Part shown: piece by piece, positions 8,393 to 16,390 of the stretch
Layout of the letters: every line of letters starts with the position of its first letter
Numbering within the stretch: position 1 is the stretch's first letter
Assembly (NCBI GenBank): GCA_024103195.1
Contig: JAGFIW010000241.1
Span: 1-34,025, forward strand
DNA from: Saprospiraceae bacterium
Lineage (GTDB): Bacteria > Bacteroidota > Bacteroidia > Chitinophagales > Saprospiraceae
Length of the DNA stretch: 34,025 nucleotides
Direction: 5' to 3'
Program-made: the position numbers and the translations under genes
The notes under the pieces: model-generated
What the model saw: only the letters and a program-made list of their open reading frames with translations
Told to the model about the DNA's origin: nothing
The model's database searches: none

Positions 8393-9793
8393 TCACTGAT
8401 CCCACCAAACCGGTGTCAGCAGATCGGAAACCACAATGGCATTCGCATTGTAGGTCCTTTCGTCCTGAGAGGTCGGCAGCCGGCGGGGTACTTCGGTAAC
8501 TCCGTTCGCCACACCTTCGGGATTTGGCGTCAGCGCGGGGATATTGGTACGGCGCCAGTCGTTCCATACTTCTGGCTGGGTGAACATGGCCACATACTTG
8601 TGGGTCATGATCTTGTCCAGGGTAATGGTAGCATCCGTTTCCGATGCCTGTATGGCCACATAAGCAGCCGGGGCCGGCGAACCGGTCACCTGCTCAATAT
8701 GGGCAAGAATGGCTGCATTGTGCGCGGAAGCGGCACGGATGGGGTTGCCCGCCCGAAGCGCTGCCTCAGCCTCAATGAACTTGGCCTCCACATAAGTCAC
8801 CATAGGAGAGTTGGAGGTCGGCGATGCAAAATAGGAGCCGACGTTGGAGGTCGTCACATCCTGAGAACCGACCACAGAACCCGTGTAATTGCCGTTGCCA
8901 TCCAGAGTGGCATAGAACGGCAGACGCGGATCGCCAATGGCGTTCAGCAAATCAATGAAGGGAGCGGCCATTTTGATGTAATTCGCCCGGGTGAAGTTGA
9001 AAGCGTACCACTGGTTGAGTGAGTTTCCATCACCGGGGAATACGGCGTTGCAATCGGAGGCCGGGCTCGTGAAACCGGCGGCATAAGCCAGGTCCAGCGC
9101 TGCCAGGGCATCCGTGGCGGATTGGGCCGGGCTGCGCTTGCTCAGACGATTGGCGTAACGGGCCTTGAGCACATAAGCCGTTCCCAGCCAGGCATTGGCA
9201 TCCCCACCGAAAATCAGGTCATCTGATCCCGGGGAAGTCGCGTTGGCGTCAGCCGGCTTCTGGAAATTGACAATGGCCTCATCCAGCAGGGACTGGATGT
9301 CCTGATAGATGATCTCCTGACTGTCGTAATTCGGATTCCAATTGGCTTCTCCCAGGCTGCCCTGGTTGGCTTCACGGTTGGGCACATCCCCCCACAGATC
9401 CGTCGTCAGCGCGAGGTTCATGGCTTTCATGACCTGGCCGATTCCCTGATAATAGGGATTGCCATCCCCGGCTGCTTCGATCAGCAGGTTGCAATCGTTC
9501 ATCACCGAATAGAGGGACGCCCATTCGTTGGTGTTGTCCCCTTCCAGAATGGTGTAGTTGGTTCTCTCCAATGACTGAAACTGGACACCGGTGGTCTGTT
9601 GCATGATCATGGAGGAAAAACGCGCCAGTTCTCCGCCAAAGTGAGCGAAGGAGGCCACCTGGATCACCGTGGTGAGCAGGGCCGGATTGGCCTCGGTGGG
9701 GCTGTTGGGCGAGAATTCATAGCCGTCCACATACTTGCTGCAGGAACTCGCCAGCAAGGTGACAGCCATGATGCCTATGATTAGTTTTTTCAT
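8393..9793 (-). CDS. SusD/RagB-family nutrient-binding outer-membrane lipoprotein (SusD-like_2 type)
   Basis: 466 residues from the chosen ATG at 9793. The frame extends 12 codons upstream, but 'MKKLIIGIMAVTLLASSC' is an ideal lipoprotein signal with the lipidated Cys at residue 18, and this start leaves 22 bp after the susC stop. The mature N-terminus 'SKYVDGYEFSPNSPTEANPA' and the motifs 'NDCNLLIEAAGDGN' and 'KAMNLALTTDLWGDVP' fit the SusD/RagB superfamily, closest in style to SusD-like_2. The protein caps the SusC barrel on the cell surface and captures ligand, a glycan or peptide. It is the last gene of a two-gene operon with susC. No glycosidase, peptidase or regulator is adjacent, so the substrate cannot be guessed. 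Confidence 0.92.
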   Translation of the reverse strand: MKKLIIGIMAVTLLASSCSKYVDGYEFSPNSPTEANPALLTTVIQVASFAHFGGELARFSSMIMQQTTGVQFQSLERTNYTILEGDNTNEWASLYSVMNDCNLLIEAAGDGNPYYQGIGQVMKAMNLALTTDLWGDVPNREANQGSLGEANWNPNYDSQEIIYQDIQSLLDEAIVNFQKPADANATSPGSDDLIFGGDANAWLGTAYVLKARYANRLSKRSPAQSATDALAALDLAYAAGFTSPASDCNAVFPGDGNSLNQWYAFNFTRANYIKMAAPFIDLLNAIGDPRLPFYATLDGNGNYTGSVVGSQDVTTSNVGSYFASPTSNSPMVTYVEAKFIEAEAALRAGNPIRAASAHNAAILAHIEQVTGSPAPAAYVAIQASETDATITLDKIMTHKYVAMFTQPEVWNDWRRTNIPALTPNPEGVANGVTEVPRRLPTSQDERTYNANAIVVSDLLTPVWWDQ

Positions 9794-9815
9794 CGTTGTT
9801 CTTTTTTTGTTCAGG

Positions 9816-12800
9816 TTAGAAAGTGGCATTCAGACCGAAAATGAAGGACTTCGTGCTCGGCATGTTGAAGTAATCAAATCCTCCGACATTCGAACCCGCA
9901 CCCGTTAGGGATGTCTCGGGGTCAACCCCTGTGTAGTCTGTGCTCAGCCACAAATTCCGGCCGGTGAAGAACACGTTGGCATTCTTGACAAATCCACCCG
10001 CACTGAGCGGAATGTCATAGCTGACCGTCAGTTCGCGCAGACGAATCCAACTGCCGTCTTCCACGTTTTGTTCTACGGCGGCACCGTTGTCGCCGATGTA
10101 ACGGTTGAAATAGGTGAAGGCATCCACCGGTATGTCGTTGGGCGTACCGTCCTCCTTCACACCCGGAATGATGTAGGAACGTCCGCGATCAGCGGATTCT
10201 TCCGTTTGTCCCAACCGGTGCAGACGGGCCATGGTACCACTCCAGAGCTGACCGCCTTCCCGGATATCCAACAGACCGTAAACCCGGAATCCGTAGAACG
10301 AGAAGGTGTTGCCGATGCCGGCCAGCCAATCGGGATAGGGATTTCCTACGTTGCCGCGAGCAGCATCCACGATGGGTACACCGCTGGAGTTGATGATCAG
10401 GTTGCCGTTGGCATCCCGCTTCCACTTGGTCGCATAGAACGCGCCATAAGGATCTCCGACAATGGCGAAGGATCCGATGGAGGCGAAAGCCACTTCCACG
10501 TTTATCTCATCCACGCCTTCAGCCAGGGCTGTGACCTCGTTGACGTTGCGATTCCAGTTGGCTGCGATATCCCACTTGAAATTCCGTGTGTTGACGACAT
10601 TCACGCCGAGTTCGAGTTCCCATCCTTTGTTGACCATCTCACCGATGTTGACAAAGGCGTTCTCAAATCCCGTGGAAGGCGCAATGGGGCGGCTGACCAG
10701 CAGGTTGGAGCTCTTCGAGTCATAGTAGTTGACATCGAGGTTGATCCTTTCATTGAAGAAGCGCAGGTTGACACCGGCCTCAATGGTGGTGACCACCTCG
10801 GGCTCCAGGTCCACGTTGCCCAGCAGGGAGCTTTGGCCAAAAGCGTTCTGGCCCCCGTACGGGAAGCCGAGACCGTCAGTAAATCCATCCGTAATGAACG
10901 GCTGGGTATAATAGGTGACCGTTTGGTATGCCGGGGGTTCAATACCTGCCTGTGCCACACTGAAGCGGGCTTTACCGAAGGAAAGCACACTGTTGGGCAT
11001 CAGCTCGGAGAATACCCAGGACAGGTTGGCGCCGGGATAGAAGAATCCTTTCTCACGCGCATCCTTACCGAAGGAAGAAGCCCAGTCATTCCGGCCGGTC
11101 ACTTGCAGATACAGTTGGTTTTTCCAGCTCAGTCCGGCCGAGAAGAAGGCGCCGGCAAGACGCTTTTCAACCGTCGTCTGGCTCGAATAAAGATCGGAGG
11201 CATTGCTCAGGTTGTAGAAACCCGGGATGGCCAGGTTGCGACCGCGGGCAAAAGCATCGTCGTCATACCGGGAGTTGAGGTTCATACCCAGTGTGAGCGA
11301 ACCGTCCAGATCGGTCGCCAGATTGCCCGTACCCGTGGCAAAAAGGTCCGTGTTGATCTCGCGGTGGCGTTGGGTATTCTCCCAAACTTCCCCTACGGGT
11401 GCCGGGGGATCATTGGCGCCAACGGCGAAGATCTGCTTCCTCCGGTCCGTGTATTGGTCCACACCGACCCTGGCAGTAATGTCCAGCCATGTCAGCGGAG
11501 AATAGGTCCCCGTGATGGCCCCGGTCAGACGATCCACATCGCCGGTAAGCGGGTTGTTGTAGGCCGACCAGAGAGGGTTGTCATAGGCGAAGAAGTAATT
11601 GTAGGCCGATCCGTCGGGATTGTCATATCCGTTGGGGCCTTCACCACCAATGATGTCGAAGTTGGGGTGCATCCTCGTCAGGGAAAGCATGATCCCCGAC
11701 AGGTTGGAGCCGTTTTGGGCCTTGATGTCCTGGGTATTGGTATAGCTACCGAAACCGGAGAACTTGAAGGCGCCTACTTTGGTGTCCGCATTGATGCGGA
11801 ATGAATTGCGCTGCAGCTCCGTATTGGGAACGATACCTGTCTGGTTGGTATTCCCGTAGGAAAAGCGGAATTGGGCAGCCTCTGTACCGGCCGATATGGC
11901 AACGTTGTTGTTCCACGTCTGACCGGTCTCGAAGAAATTGCCATAGTTGTCGTAGGCCTGTGGTGCGTCGGGGTTGTTGGGGCCGATTTCGGCACCCCAG
12001 ACGTTGGAAGTATTGGTCTGGAAAGTACCGGCTGCCACTACGTTGCCGTTGGCATCAAAACGGCCACCTCCGGTGCCACCCGTGTACTGGTCTTGCAATT
12101 CGGGCAACTTGTTGACCTCATCCAGAGAAAGACTGGAATTCAGGGTTACGGAAAGGCCTTTTTTTCCCTTTTTGGTGGTGATCAGAACAACACCATTGGC
12201 TGCGCGCGTGCCATACAAGGCTGCGGCAGCAGGACCTTTCAGGATGTTCAGGGTCTCGATGTCGTTGGGGTTGATATCCAGTGCCCGGTTGGAGTTGTTG
12301 ACCCCGCCGAGTCCGGCATTGAAAGGATAGTCACCCGCCACCGAACCGTTGGTCTGGTTGTCGTAAGGCACACCATCGACCACAAAAAGCGGCTGGTTGT
12401 TGCCGGTAAAGGTCGAGTTGCCCCGGATGAGGATCTTGGACGAGGCGCCCGGCGTTCCCCCGGAACCAATGACCTGGACGCCGGCCGCTTTGGCAGCAAG
12501 TCCCTGGACGACATTGACTTCGCCGGATCGCACGACATCGCCACCGGAGACGGATTTGACCGCATAGCCCAGCGATTTCTCCTCCTTGGAAATACCCAAG
12601 GCGGTGACGACAGCTGTTTCCAGCAGAAGTACATCGGAAGAAAGGGTGACATCGGCGATGTTGGAAGCGCCGAGAATCACCTCCCGGGTCCCGTAACCCG
12701 TGTAACTGACGACGAGCGCATCCGACCCGGCAGGTACTTCAATGGAGTACTTGCCCTCGAGATTGGTCGTGGTGCCGATGGTCGTCCCTTTCACGATCAC

Positions 12801-12920
12801 GGAGGCCCCGATAAGGGGTTCCCCGTTTTCGTCGGAAACGCTTCCCCTAACGGTCCTTTGGGCGACCGCCATGGAAGCGAAGCCCAACAGGACGAGGAGC
12901 AATAGTAAGCCCTTTTTCAT
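9816..12920 (-). CDS. SusC/RagA-family TonB-dependent outer-membrane transporter
   Basis: 1034 residues from the ATG at 12920. The frame runs on to 13112, but that would enter the 3' end of pdxJ, and 'MKKGLLLLLVLLGFASMAVAQ' is a clear signal peptide. Residues ~22-95 are a carboxypeptidase regulatory-like domain ('VRGSVSDENGEPLIGASVIV'). A TonB-box-like 'ETAVVTALG' comes next. The plug domain carries the SusC signature 'ILIRGNSTFTGNNQPLFVVD' with 'GVPYDN', and 'LNILKGPAAAALYGTRAANG'. The rest is a TonB-dependent beta-barrel ending in 'FIFGLNATF' with a terminal Phe. It imports a ligand captured by the SusD partner, powered by TonB-ExbBD. No enzyme genes flank the pair. An inverted repeat lies upstream of the start. 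Confidence 0.95.
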   Translation of the reverse strand: MKKGLLLLLVLLGFASMAVAQRTVRGSVSDENGEPLIGASVIVKGTTIGTTTNLEGKYSIEVPAGSDALVVSYTGYGTREVILGASNIADVTLSSDVLLLETAVVTALGISKEEKSLGYAVKSVSGGDVVRSGEVNVVQGLAAKAAGVQVIGSGGTPGASSKILIRGNSTFTGNNQPLFVVDGVPYDNQTNGSVAGDYPFNAGLGGVNNSNRALDINPNDIETLNILKGPAAAALYGTRAANGVVLITTKKGKKGLSVTLNSSLSLDEVNKLPELQDQYTGGTGGGRFDANGNVVAAGTFQTNTSNVWGAEIGPNNPDAPQAYDNYGNFFETGQTWNNNVAISAGTEAAQFRFSYGNTNQTGIVPNTELQRNSFRINADTKVGAFKFSGFGSYTNTQDIKAQNGSNLSGIMLSLTRMHPNFDIIGGEGPNGYDNPDGSAYNYFFAYDNPLWSAYNNPLTGDVDRLTGAITGTYSPLTWLDITARVGVDQYTDRRKQIFAVGANDPPAPVGEVWENTQRHREINTDLFATGTGNLATDLDGSLTLGMNLNSRYDDDAFARGRNLAIPGFYNLSNASDLYSSQTTVEKRLAGAFFSAGLSWKNQLYLQVTGRNDWASSFGKDAREKGFFYPGANLSWVFSELMPNSVLSFGKARFSVAQAGIEPPAYQTVTYYTQPFITDGFTDGLGFPYGGQNAFGQSSLLGNVDLEPEVVTTIEAGVNLRFFNERINLDVNYYDSKSSNLLVSRPIAPSTGFENAFVNIGEMVNKGWELELGVNVVNTRNFKWDIAANWNRNVNEVTALAEGVDEINVEVAFASIGSFAIVGDPYGAFYATKWKRDANGNLIINSSGVPIVDAARGNVGNPYPDWLAGIGNTFSFYGFRVYGLLDIREGGQLWSGTMARLHRLGQTEESADRGRSYIIPGVKEDGTPNDIPVDAFTYFNRYIGDNGAAVEQNVEDGSWIRLRELTVSYDIPLSAGGFVKNANVFFTGRNLWLSTDYTGVDPETSLTGAGSNVGGFDYFNMPSTKSFIFGLNATF

Positions 12921-12959
12921 ACGTTTGTTAGGTTTGGTGAATGGATCTGATTTAACAAT

Positions 12960-12986
12960 AAGGGAAGGAATGATTAACATTCCCTT
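12960..12986. promoter_or_regulatory. Inverted repeat in the susC upstream region
   Basis: GGAATG (12967-12972) and CATTCC (12978-12983) are separated by ATTAA, and AAGGGAA/TTCCCTT (12960-12966 and 12980-12986) gives a nested alternative pairing. The element lies 40-66 bp upstream of the susC ATG, in the 130-bp gap after pdxJ. It could be an operator or a leader hairpin. I found no clean TAnnTTTG box for susC. Confidence 0.3.
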
Positions 12987-13050
12987 AACCCTATCAACGG
13001 CGAATGTAGAGAATTCGCTGCAATCAAATAGGAACCAGGCGTAATATTTT

Positions 13051-13785
13051 TTATACCAGAAGGTTTCTGTACATCCGGATTGTATTCGCCAGACCATAGT
13101 AAAGACTGTCACAAATCAATGCGTGCCCGATGGATACCTCGTCAATGTTGGGCAGGCTTTCCCGGTAGAACCTCAGATTTTCCAGATTGAGATCGTGGCC
13201 GGCATTCAGTCCGATTTCCCCCCGTGCGGCTTCCCTGGCACATGCCTGATGCGGACTGACCGCCCGGATTCTGTCCTGCCGGTATTCCCTGGCATAGTTG
13301 CCGGTGTACAATTCCACGCGGTCTGCCCCGATGTCCCGCGCTCCTGCGACATGGGCGGGATCGGGGTCAATGAAAATGGAAACCCGAATGCCCGCCTCCC
13401 GGAGTCTGGCCGTCACCTCCCGAAGGAATCCCTTGTGGGCCAGGGTGTCCCAACCCCCGTCTGAGGTCAGGGCATCCGGGGCATCCGGTACCAGGGTGCA
13501 CTGTTCGGGCCGCACACTGACCACCCGTTGCAGAAAATCTTCGGTGGGATTTCCCTCGATGTTGAATTCCGTCTTCACCACCTCCCGCAATGCCGGGAGG
13601 TCGGCAAAACGCACATGTCTCTCATCCGGTCTCGGATGAACGGTAATGCCCTGAGCGCCGAAGGCCTCGCAATCAGCAGCCACCCGGCAGAGGTCGGGCA
13701 AATCGCCTCCTCGTGCATTCCGGATGAGGGCCACCTTGTTGAGGTTGACACTCAGACGGGTCCCCGAACTTGCGTTTGTATCCAT
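13051..13785 (-). CDS. pdxJ: Pyridoxine 5'-phosphate synthase PdxJ
   Basis: PdxJ condenses 1-deoxy-D-xylulose 5-phosphate with 3-amino-2-oxopropyl phosphate to make pyridoxine 5'-phosphate, the last ring-forming step of DXP-dependent vitamin B6 synthesis. The 244-residue length is typical. Visible motifs are 'RLSVNLNKVALIRNARG', 'GITVHPRPDERHV' (H50, R52, H57), 'FNIEGNP' (E77), 'LNAGHDLNLEN' and 'EVSIGHALICDSL' (H221), matching the conserved substrate-binding and catalytic positions. The start at 13785 is supported by a TATCTTTG promoter box 4 nt upstream of the ATG. The gene precedes susC on the same strand, separated by 130 bp. Confidence 0.97.
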   Translation of the reverse strand: MDTNASSGTRLSVNLNKVALIRNARGGDLPDLCRVAADCEAFGAQGITVHPRPDERHVRFADLPALREVVKTEFNIEGNPTEDFLQRVVSVRPEQCTLVPDAPDALTSDGGWDTLAHKGFLREVTARLREAGIRVSIFIDPDPAHVAGARDIGADRVELYTGNYAREYRQDRIRAVSPHQACAREAARGEIGLNAGHDLNLENLRFYRESLPNIDEVSIGHALICDSLYYGLANTIRMYRNLLV

Positions 13786-13789
13786 TCCC

Positions 13790-13797
13790 CAAAGATA
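13790..13797 (-). promoter_or_regulatory. -7 promoter box of pdxJ, 4 nt from the start codon
   Basis: TATCTTTG on the minus strand matches TAnnTTTG. Four bases separate it from the pdxJ ATG, so the predicted transcript starts at or next to the A of the start codon (leaderless). Confidence 0.55.
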
Positions 13798-13824
13798 GAC
13801 CCGACAGAGACAGGGTCATATGAC

Positions 13825-13863
13825 AAAAAAAAAGCACGGGTTCCAAAAGGTGATTACCTTTGG
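13825..13863 (-). terminator. Intrinsic terminator reading leftward, just upstream of pdxJ
   Basis: On the minus strand the hairpin CCAAAGGT-AATC-ACCTTTTGG (13863-13843, one bulged base) is followed by AACCCGTGC and nine T (A run at 13825-13833). AACCCG can also pair with CGGGTT at 13884-13879, making a longer stem around the first. No leftward protein gene lies upstream of it, so it either ends an unidentified RNA or insulates pdxJ. Confidence 0.55.
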
Positions 13864-14034
13864 TGCGCTACTTTGAGAAACCCGAGTCCGGCGCCCTTTT
13901 TTGACCGGCCTTGAGCCCTAACCGGCGATAATTCCACTGAACAACCCCGAGGATTCTTGCATCTGGTCATCCCAAAGACCGGTGTCCGCTTTTGTGGACG
14001 CACCCTCTTACCAGAGAAAGGAATTCCTCCCTGG

Positions 14035-14063
14035 AGGCCGTCGGGAAACCGGCGGCCTTTTTT
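14035..14063 (+). terminator. Intrinsic terminator upstream of the glycosyltransferase gene
   Basis: AGGCCGTCGG (14035-14044), a GAAA tetraloop and CCGGCGGCCT (14049-14058) form a 10-bp stem with one G-U pair, followed by a six-T tract (14058-14063). It stops rightward transcripts 28 bp before the glycosyltransferase ATG, which has its own promoter box after it. No rightward protein gene lies before it. Confidence 0.8.
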
Positions 14064-14079
14064 ATCTCCCGCCCCACCC

Positions 14080-14087
14080 TACCTTTA
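14080..14087 (+). promoter_or_regulatory. -7 promoter box of the glycosyltransferase gene
   Basis: TACCTTTA matches TAnnTTTG except for the last base and lies exactly 4 nt before the ATG at 14092, the same spacing as for pdxJ, surE and holA. It follows a terminator, so the gene probably has its own near-leaderless transcript. Confidence 0.45.
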
Positions 14088-14091
14088 CCGC

Positions 14092-15252
14092 ATGAGGCCT
14101 CATGTGCTGTTGCTCGGACCCGCCAGCCCTTATCGCGGCGGTCCCGCCCTTTTCATGACCTATCTGTACGAAGCCTTGTCCCGCGACTTCCGGGTGGATT
14201 TTGTCAATTTCAGGATGATGTATCCCCGTCTTCTTTTCCCGGGTACAACTCCGATTGACATAAGCAAAACAGCCTACCCGCCCATCCCGGGTCCCAGGCT
14301 TTTGCACACGCTGCACCCCTGGTACTGGTGGAAAACCGCCCTATATGTCCGGCGCATGAATCCTGACCTGATCGTTTTCGATTGGTACCAGCCTTTCTTT
14401 GGCCCCATGTACTGGGCCATCGGATGGCTCCTGCCCAAAACCCTGAGAGCGCGGATCGTGATGATCACCGAGAACGTCATTTCCCACGAGGCAAGGCCCA
14501 TTGACCGGCTTCTTACCCGAATGGGATTGCTTTGGGCCCGTCAGTTTCTGGCGCTTTCAGCCCGGGTCCATGAGGATCTGCGCCCTTTTGCCGGAAACCG
14601 CAAAATCCATAGGTCCGAACTCCCCATATTCCGTGAGATCCCTGCCGTGGAACCCACAGCGGGCCCGGGCATGACCGGCAAGGGCCTGCACCCGTGGCCT
14701 GCAGGCACCAAAGTGCTCCTTTTCTTCGGCTACATCCGCCACTACAAAGGCCTCGACATTTTGCTCAGGGCCCTCGCCCTTCTGCTGAAGGATGACGCGG
14801 CTTTTGCCCTGCTGATCGCCGGGGAGTGTTACGAAGACCCGAATGTGTACAACGCATTGATCCGTGAGCTGCACCTGGACCAAAGGGTCATATTCCGGAA
14901 TGCCTATATCCCCAATGAGGAAGTCGGCGCCTGGTTTCGGGCCGCGGATGTCGTCGTCCTGCCTTATCGTTCCGCTACCCAGAGCGGCATCCTGAATCTC
15001 GCCTACGGCCTTGAAAAGCCGGTGGTATGTACCCGGGTGGGCGGCCTGGGCGAATTTGTGGAAGACGGGAAGACGGGCGTGATGGTGGACGAAGCAACCC
15101 CTTCCTCCCTGGCAGACGGTATCGCAAGGTTTTACCAACTGTCCGGCACTGTGGACTTTGCCGCCCATATCCGCGCAAAAGCCGGCGCCAACAGATTTGC
15201 CGAGATCGGGGCGGTATTCCGCCAAATTCTCTTTCCCCCTCAGGACAACTGA
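14092..15252 (+). CDS. GT4-like glycosyltransferase (GT-B fold)
   Basis: 386 residues from the ATG at 14092. The frame is open to 13957, but that stretch crosses a terminator, and a promoter box sits just before 14092. The N-terminal 'HVLLLGPASPYRGGPALF' is the glycine-rich first strand and loop of a GT-B fold. The C-terminal half has 'LLFFGYIRHYKGLDILLRAL', 'VIFRNAYIPNEEVGAWFRAA', 'VVVLPYRSATQSGILNLAYG' and 'KPVVCTRVGGLGEFVEDGKT', the usual GT4 layout, although the common E-x7-E motif is altered to 'SATQSGILNLAYGLE'. It transfers a sugar from a nucleotide sugar, probably to an envelope glycan or lipid; donor and acceptor are unknown. It ends overlapping lpxB tail to tail by 13 bp. Confidence 0.88.
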   Translation: MRPHVLLLGPASPYRGGPALFMTYLYEALSRDFRVDFVNFRMMYPRLLFPGTTPIDISKTAYPPIPGPRLLHTLHPWYWWKTALYVRRMNPDLIVFDWYQPFFGPMYWAIGWLLPKTLRARIVMITENVISHEARPIDRLLTRMGLLWARQFLALSARVHEDLRPFAGNRKIHRSELPIFREIPAVEPTAGPGMTGKGLHPWPAGTKVLLFFGYIRHYKGLDILLRALALLLKDDAAFALLIAGECYEDPNVYNALIRELHLDQRVIFRNAYIPNEEVGAWFRAADVVVLPYRSATQSGILNLAYGLEKPVVCTRVGGLGEFVEDGKTGVMVDEATPSSLADGIARFYQLSGTVDFAAHIRAKAGANRFAEIGAVFRQILFPPQDN

Positions 15253-16385
15253 CCTCCGGACATTGGGATTTCGGGAAGGGGCATTTGCAGGATACGGGCT
15301 GCCGCTTCTGCCGAAGCGTCCTTTTCGCCCAATAAGGTTTTGAGAAGGTGATAACCGGCCTGGATTTTCTCCCGGATTTCCTCCACCATAAGCCGGTCTA
15401 CCTCCGCTTTCAGGGCTGAGGCGTTCATGTCCCTCTGGATCAGTTCGGTCACCAAAGGGCGATCCAGAATCAAATTGACCAGGGAGATATAGGCCACATT
15501 GACGACGCGGCGGGCAATGGCATAGGAAACCGGGTTCCCTTTGTAAACAACCACCTGAGGGACCCCGAACAACGCGGTTTCAAGGGTGGCAGTACCTGAG
15601 GTCACGACAGCCGCCCGTGCGTGGGCCAACAAATCGTAGGTCCTGCCTTCCACCAGGGTGACGTTCACATTTTTGGGGATCATGTCGATGTACAAAGACC
15701 TCGGCAACGATGGCGCCCTGGCAATCATCCAATGCCAGCCCGGGTGTTGAGCGGCCGCTTCCATCATGACGGGAAGCATGGCACGGACTTCCTGCCGCCT
15801 GCTACCGGGCAGCAGGGCCACGACCGGACCGGCACCCTCTTGTCCTAAACCCTGGCCAAAAGCGGGATCGGGCCGGTAGTTGGCAATCCGGTGGGCCAGC
15901 GGATGCCCCACGAAATGGGCCTTCACGCCATGTTTTTCAAAAAATGCGGTTTCGAAGGGCAGGATGACCAGCAATTCATCCACGAATCTGCGCAAGGTAT
16001 TCACCCGGCTTTGATGCCACGCCCATACCTGGGGGGCGATATAATAGACCGTCCGGATCCCTTTGCGGCGGACCCAGGGCAGCAGTCGCATGTTGAATCC
16101 CGGGTAATCGATAAAAACAACGGTGTCCGGCCGAAAGGCGGTGATGTCCTGCCGCGCGAAAGCGAAGTTTTTGCGGATGGCGCCCAAATTGCGGACAACT
16201 TCTACAAAGCCCATGAATGCGAGGTCTTTGTAGTGTTTGACGACGTTGCATCCCGCTCCGGCCATGAGATCTCCCCCCCAGCCCCGCAAAGAAATGCCGG
16301 GCGATCGCTGCCTGATGGCCTCGACAAGCGCGGCCCCATGGAGGTCACCGGATGCCTCTCCGGCAATGATATAGATGCGTTCCAC
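15240..16385 (-). CDS. lpxB: Lipid-A-disaccharide synthase LpxB
   Basis: LpxB (GT19) joins UDP-2,3-diacylglucosamine and lipid X to form lipid A disaccharide 1-phosphate at the inner membrane. I chose the GTG at 16385, giving 381 residues, the usual length. It starts 'VERIYIIAGEASGDLHGAAL', the diagnostic N-terminus, 5 bp after the preceding stop. An in-frame ATG at 16427 would overlap the upstream gene. Other family motifs are 'FIDYPGFNMRL', 'YYIAPQVWAWHQSRV', 'FVGHPLAHRI', 'VALLPGSRRQEV', 'VVTSGTATLETALFGVPQVV' and 'LVTELIQRDMN'. It is the third gene of a surE - membrane protein - lpxB operon. Confidence 0.96.
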   Translation of the reverse strand: MERIYIIAGEASGDLHGAALVEAIRQRSPGISLRGWGGDLMAGAGCNVVKHYKDLAFMGFVEVVRNLGAIRKNFAFARQDITAFRPDTVVFIDYPGFNMRLLPWVRRKGIRTVYYIAPQVWAWHQSRVNTLRRFVDELLVILPFETAFFEKHGVKAHFVGHPLAHRIANYRPDPAFGQGLGQEGAGPVVALLPGSRRQEVRAMLPVMMEAAAQHPGWHWMIARAPSLPRSLYIDMIPKNVNVTLVEGRTYDLLAHARAAVVTSGTATLETALFGVPQVVVYKGNPVSYAIARRVVNVAYISLVNLILDRPLVTELIQRDMNASALKAEVDRLMVEEIREKIQAGYHLLKTLLGEKDASAEAAARILQMPLPEIPMSGGQLS

Positions 16386-16390
16386 CCTGA

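Larger units (their letters stand above)
13825..14063. ncRNA. Structured non-coding interval, possible small RNA (family and strand unresolved)
   Basis: The interval between pdxJ and the glycosyltransferase holds no convincing protein gene but many hairpins. These are CCAAA(A)GGT/ACCTTTGG at 13843-13863, CTGGTC/GACCGG at 13963-13982, GGTGTCCGC/GTGGACGCACC at 13981-14004, and CCAG/CTGG enclosing GGAATTCC at 14011-14034. It is bounded by a leftward terminator at 13825-13863 and a rightward one at 14035-14063. A rightward TACCTTTG box at 13855-13862 would give an RNA of about 195 nt ending at the second terminator. I could not match it to tmRNA, RNase P RNA, SRP RNA, or TPP or cobalamin riboswitches. 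It could also be two back-to-back terminators with no stable RNA. Confidence 0.25.

Noticed and set aside
10068..11804. 578-codon rightward open frame opposite susC
   Set aside because: Antisense shadow of a certain SusC gene, low-complexity composition, no family resemblance.
12921..13112. Extended N-terminus of SusC
   Set aside because: It would overlap the pdxJ 3' end and put the signal peptide at residue 65; the ATG at 12920 begins a perfect signal peptide.
13837..14063. TPP or cobalamin riboswitch in the pdxJ-glycosyltransferase gap
   Set aside because: Short look-alike strings occur (TTTGAGA with ACCC; CCACTG), but the ordered conserved core of neither riboswitch is present.
13957..14091. 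Upstream extension of the glycosyltransferase
   Set aside because: It crosses an intrinsic terminator and lies before the TACCTTTA box; residues do not resemble a GT-B N-terminus.
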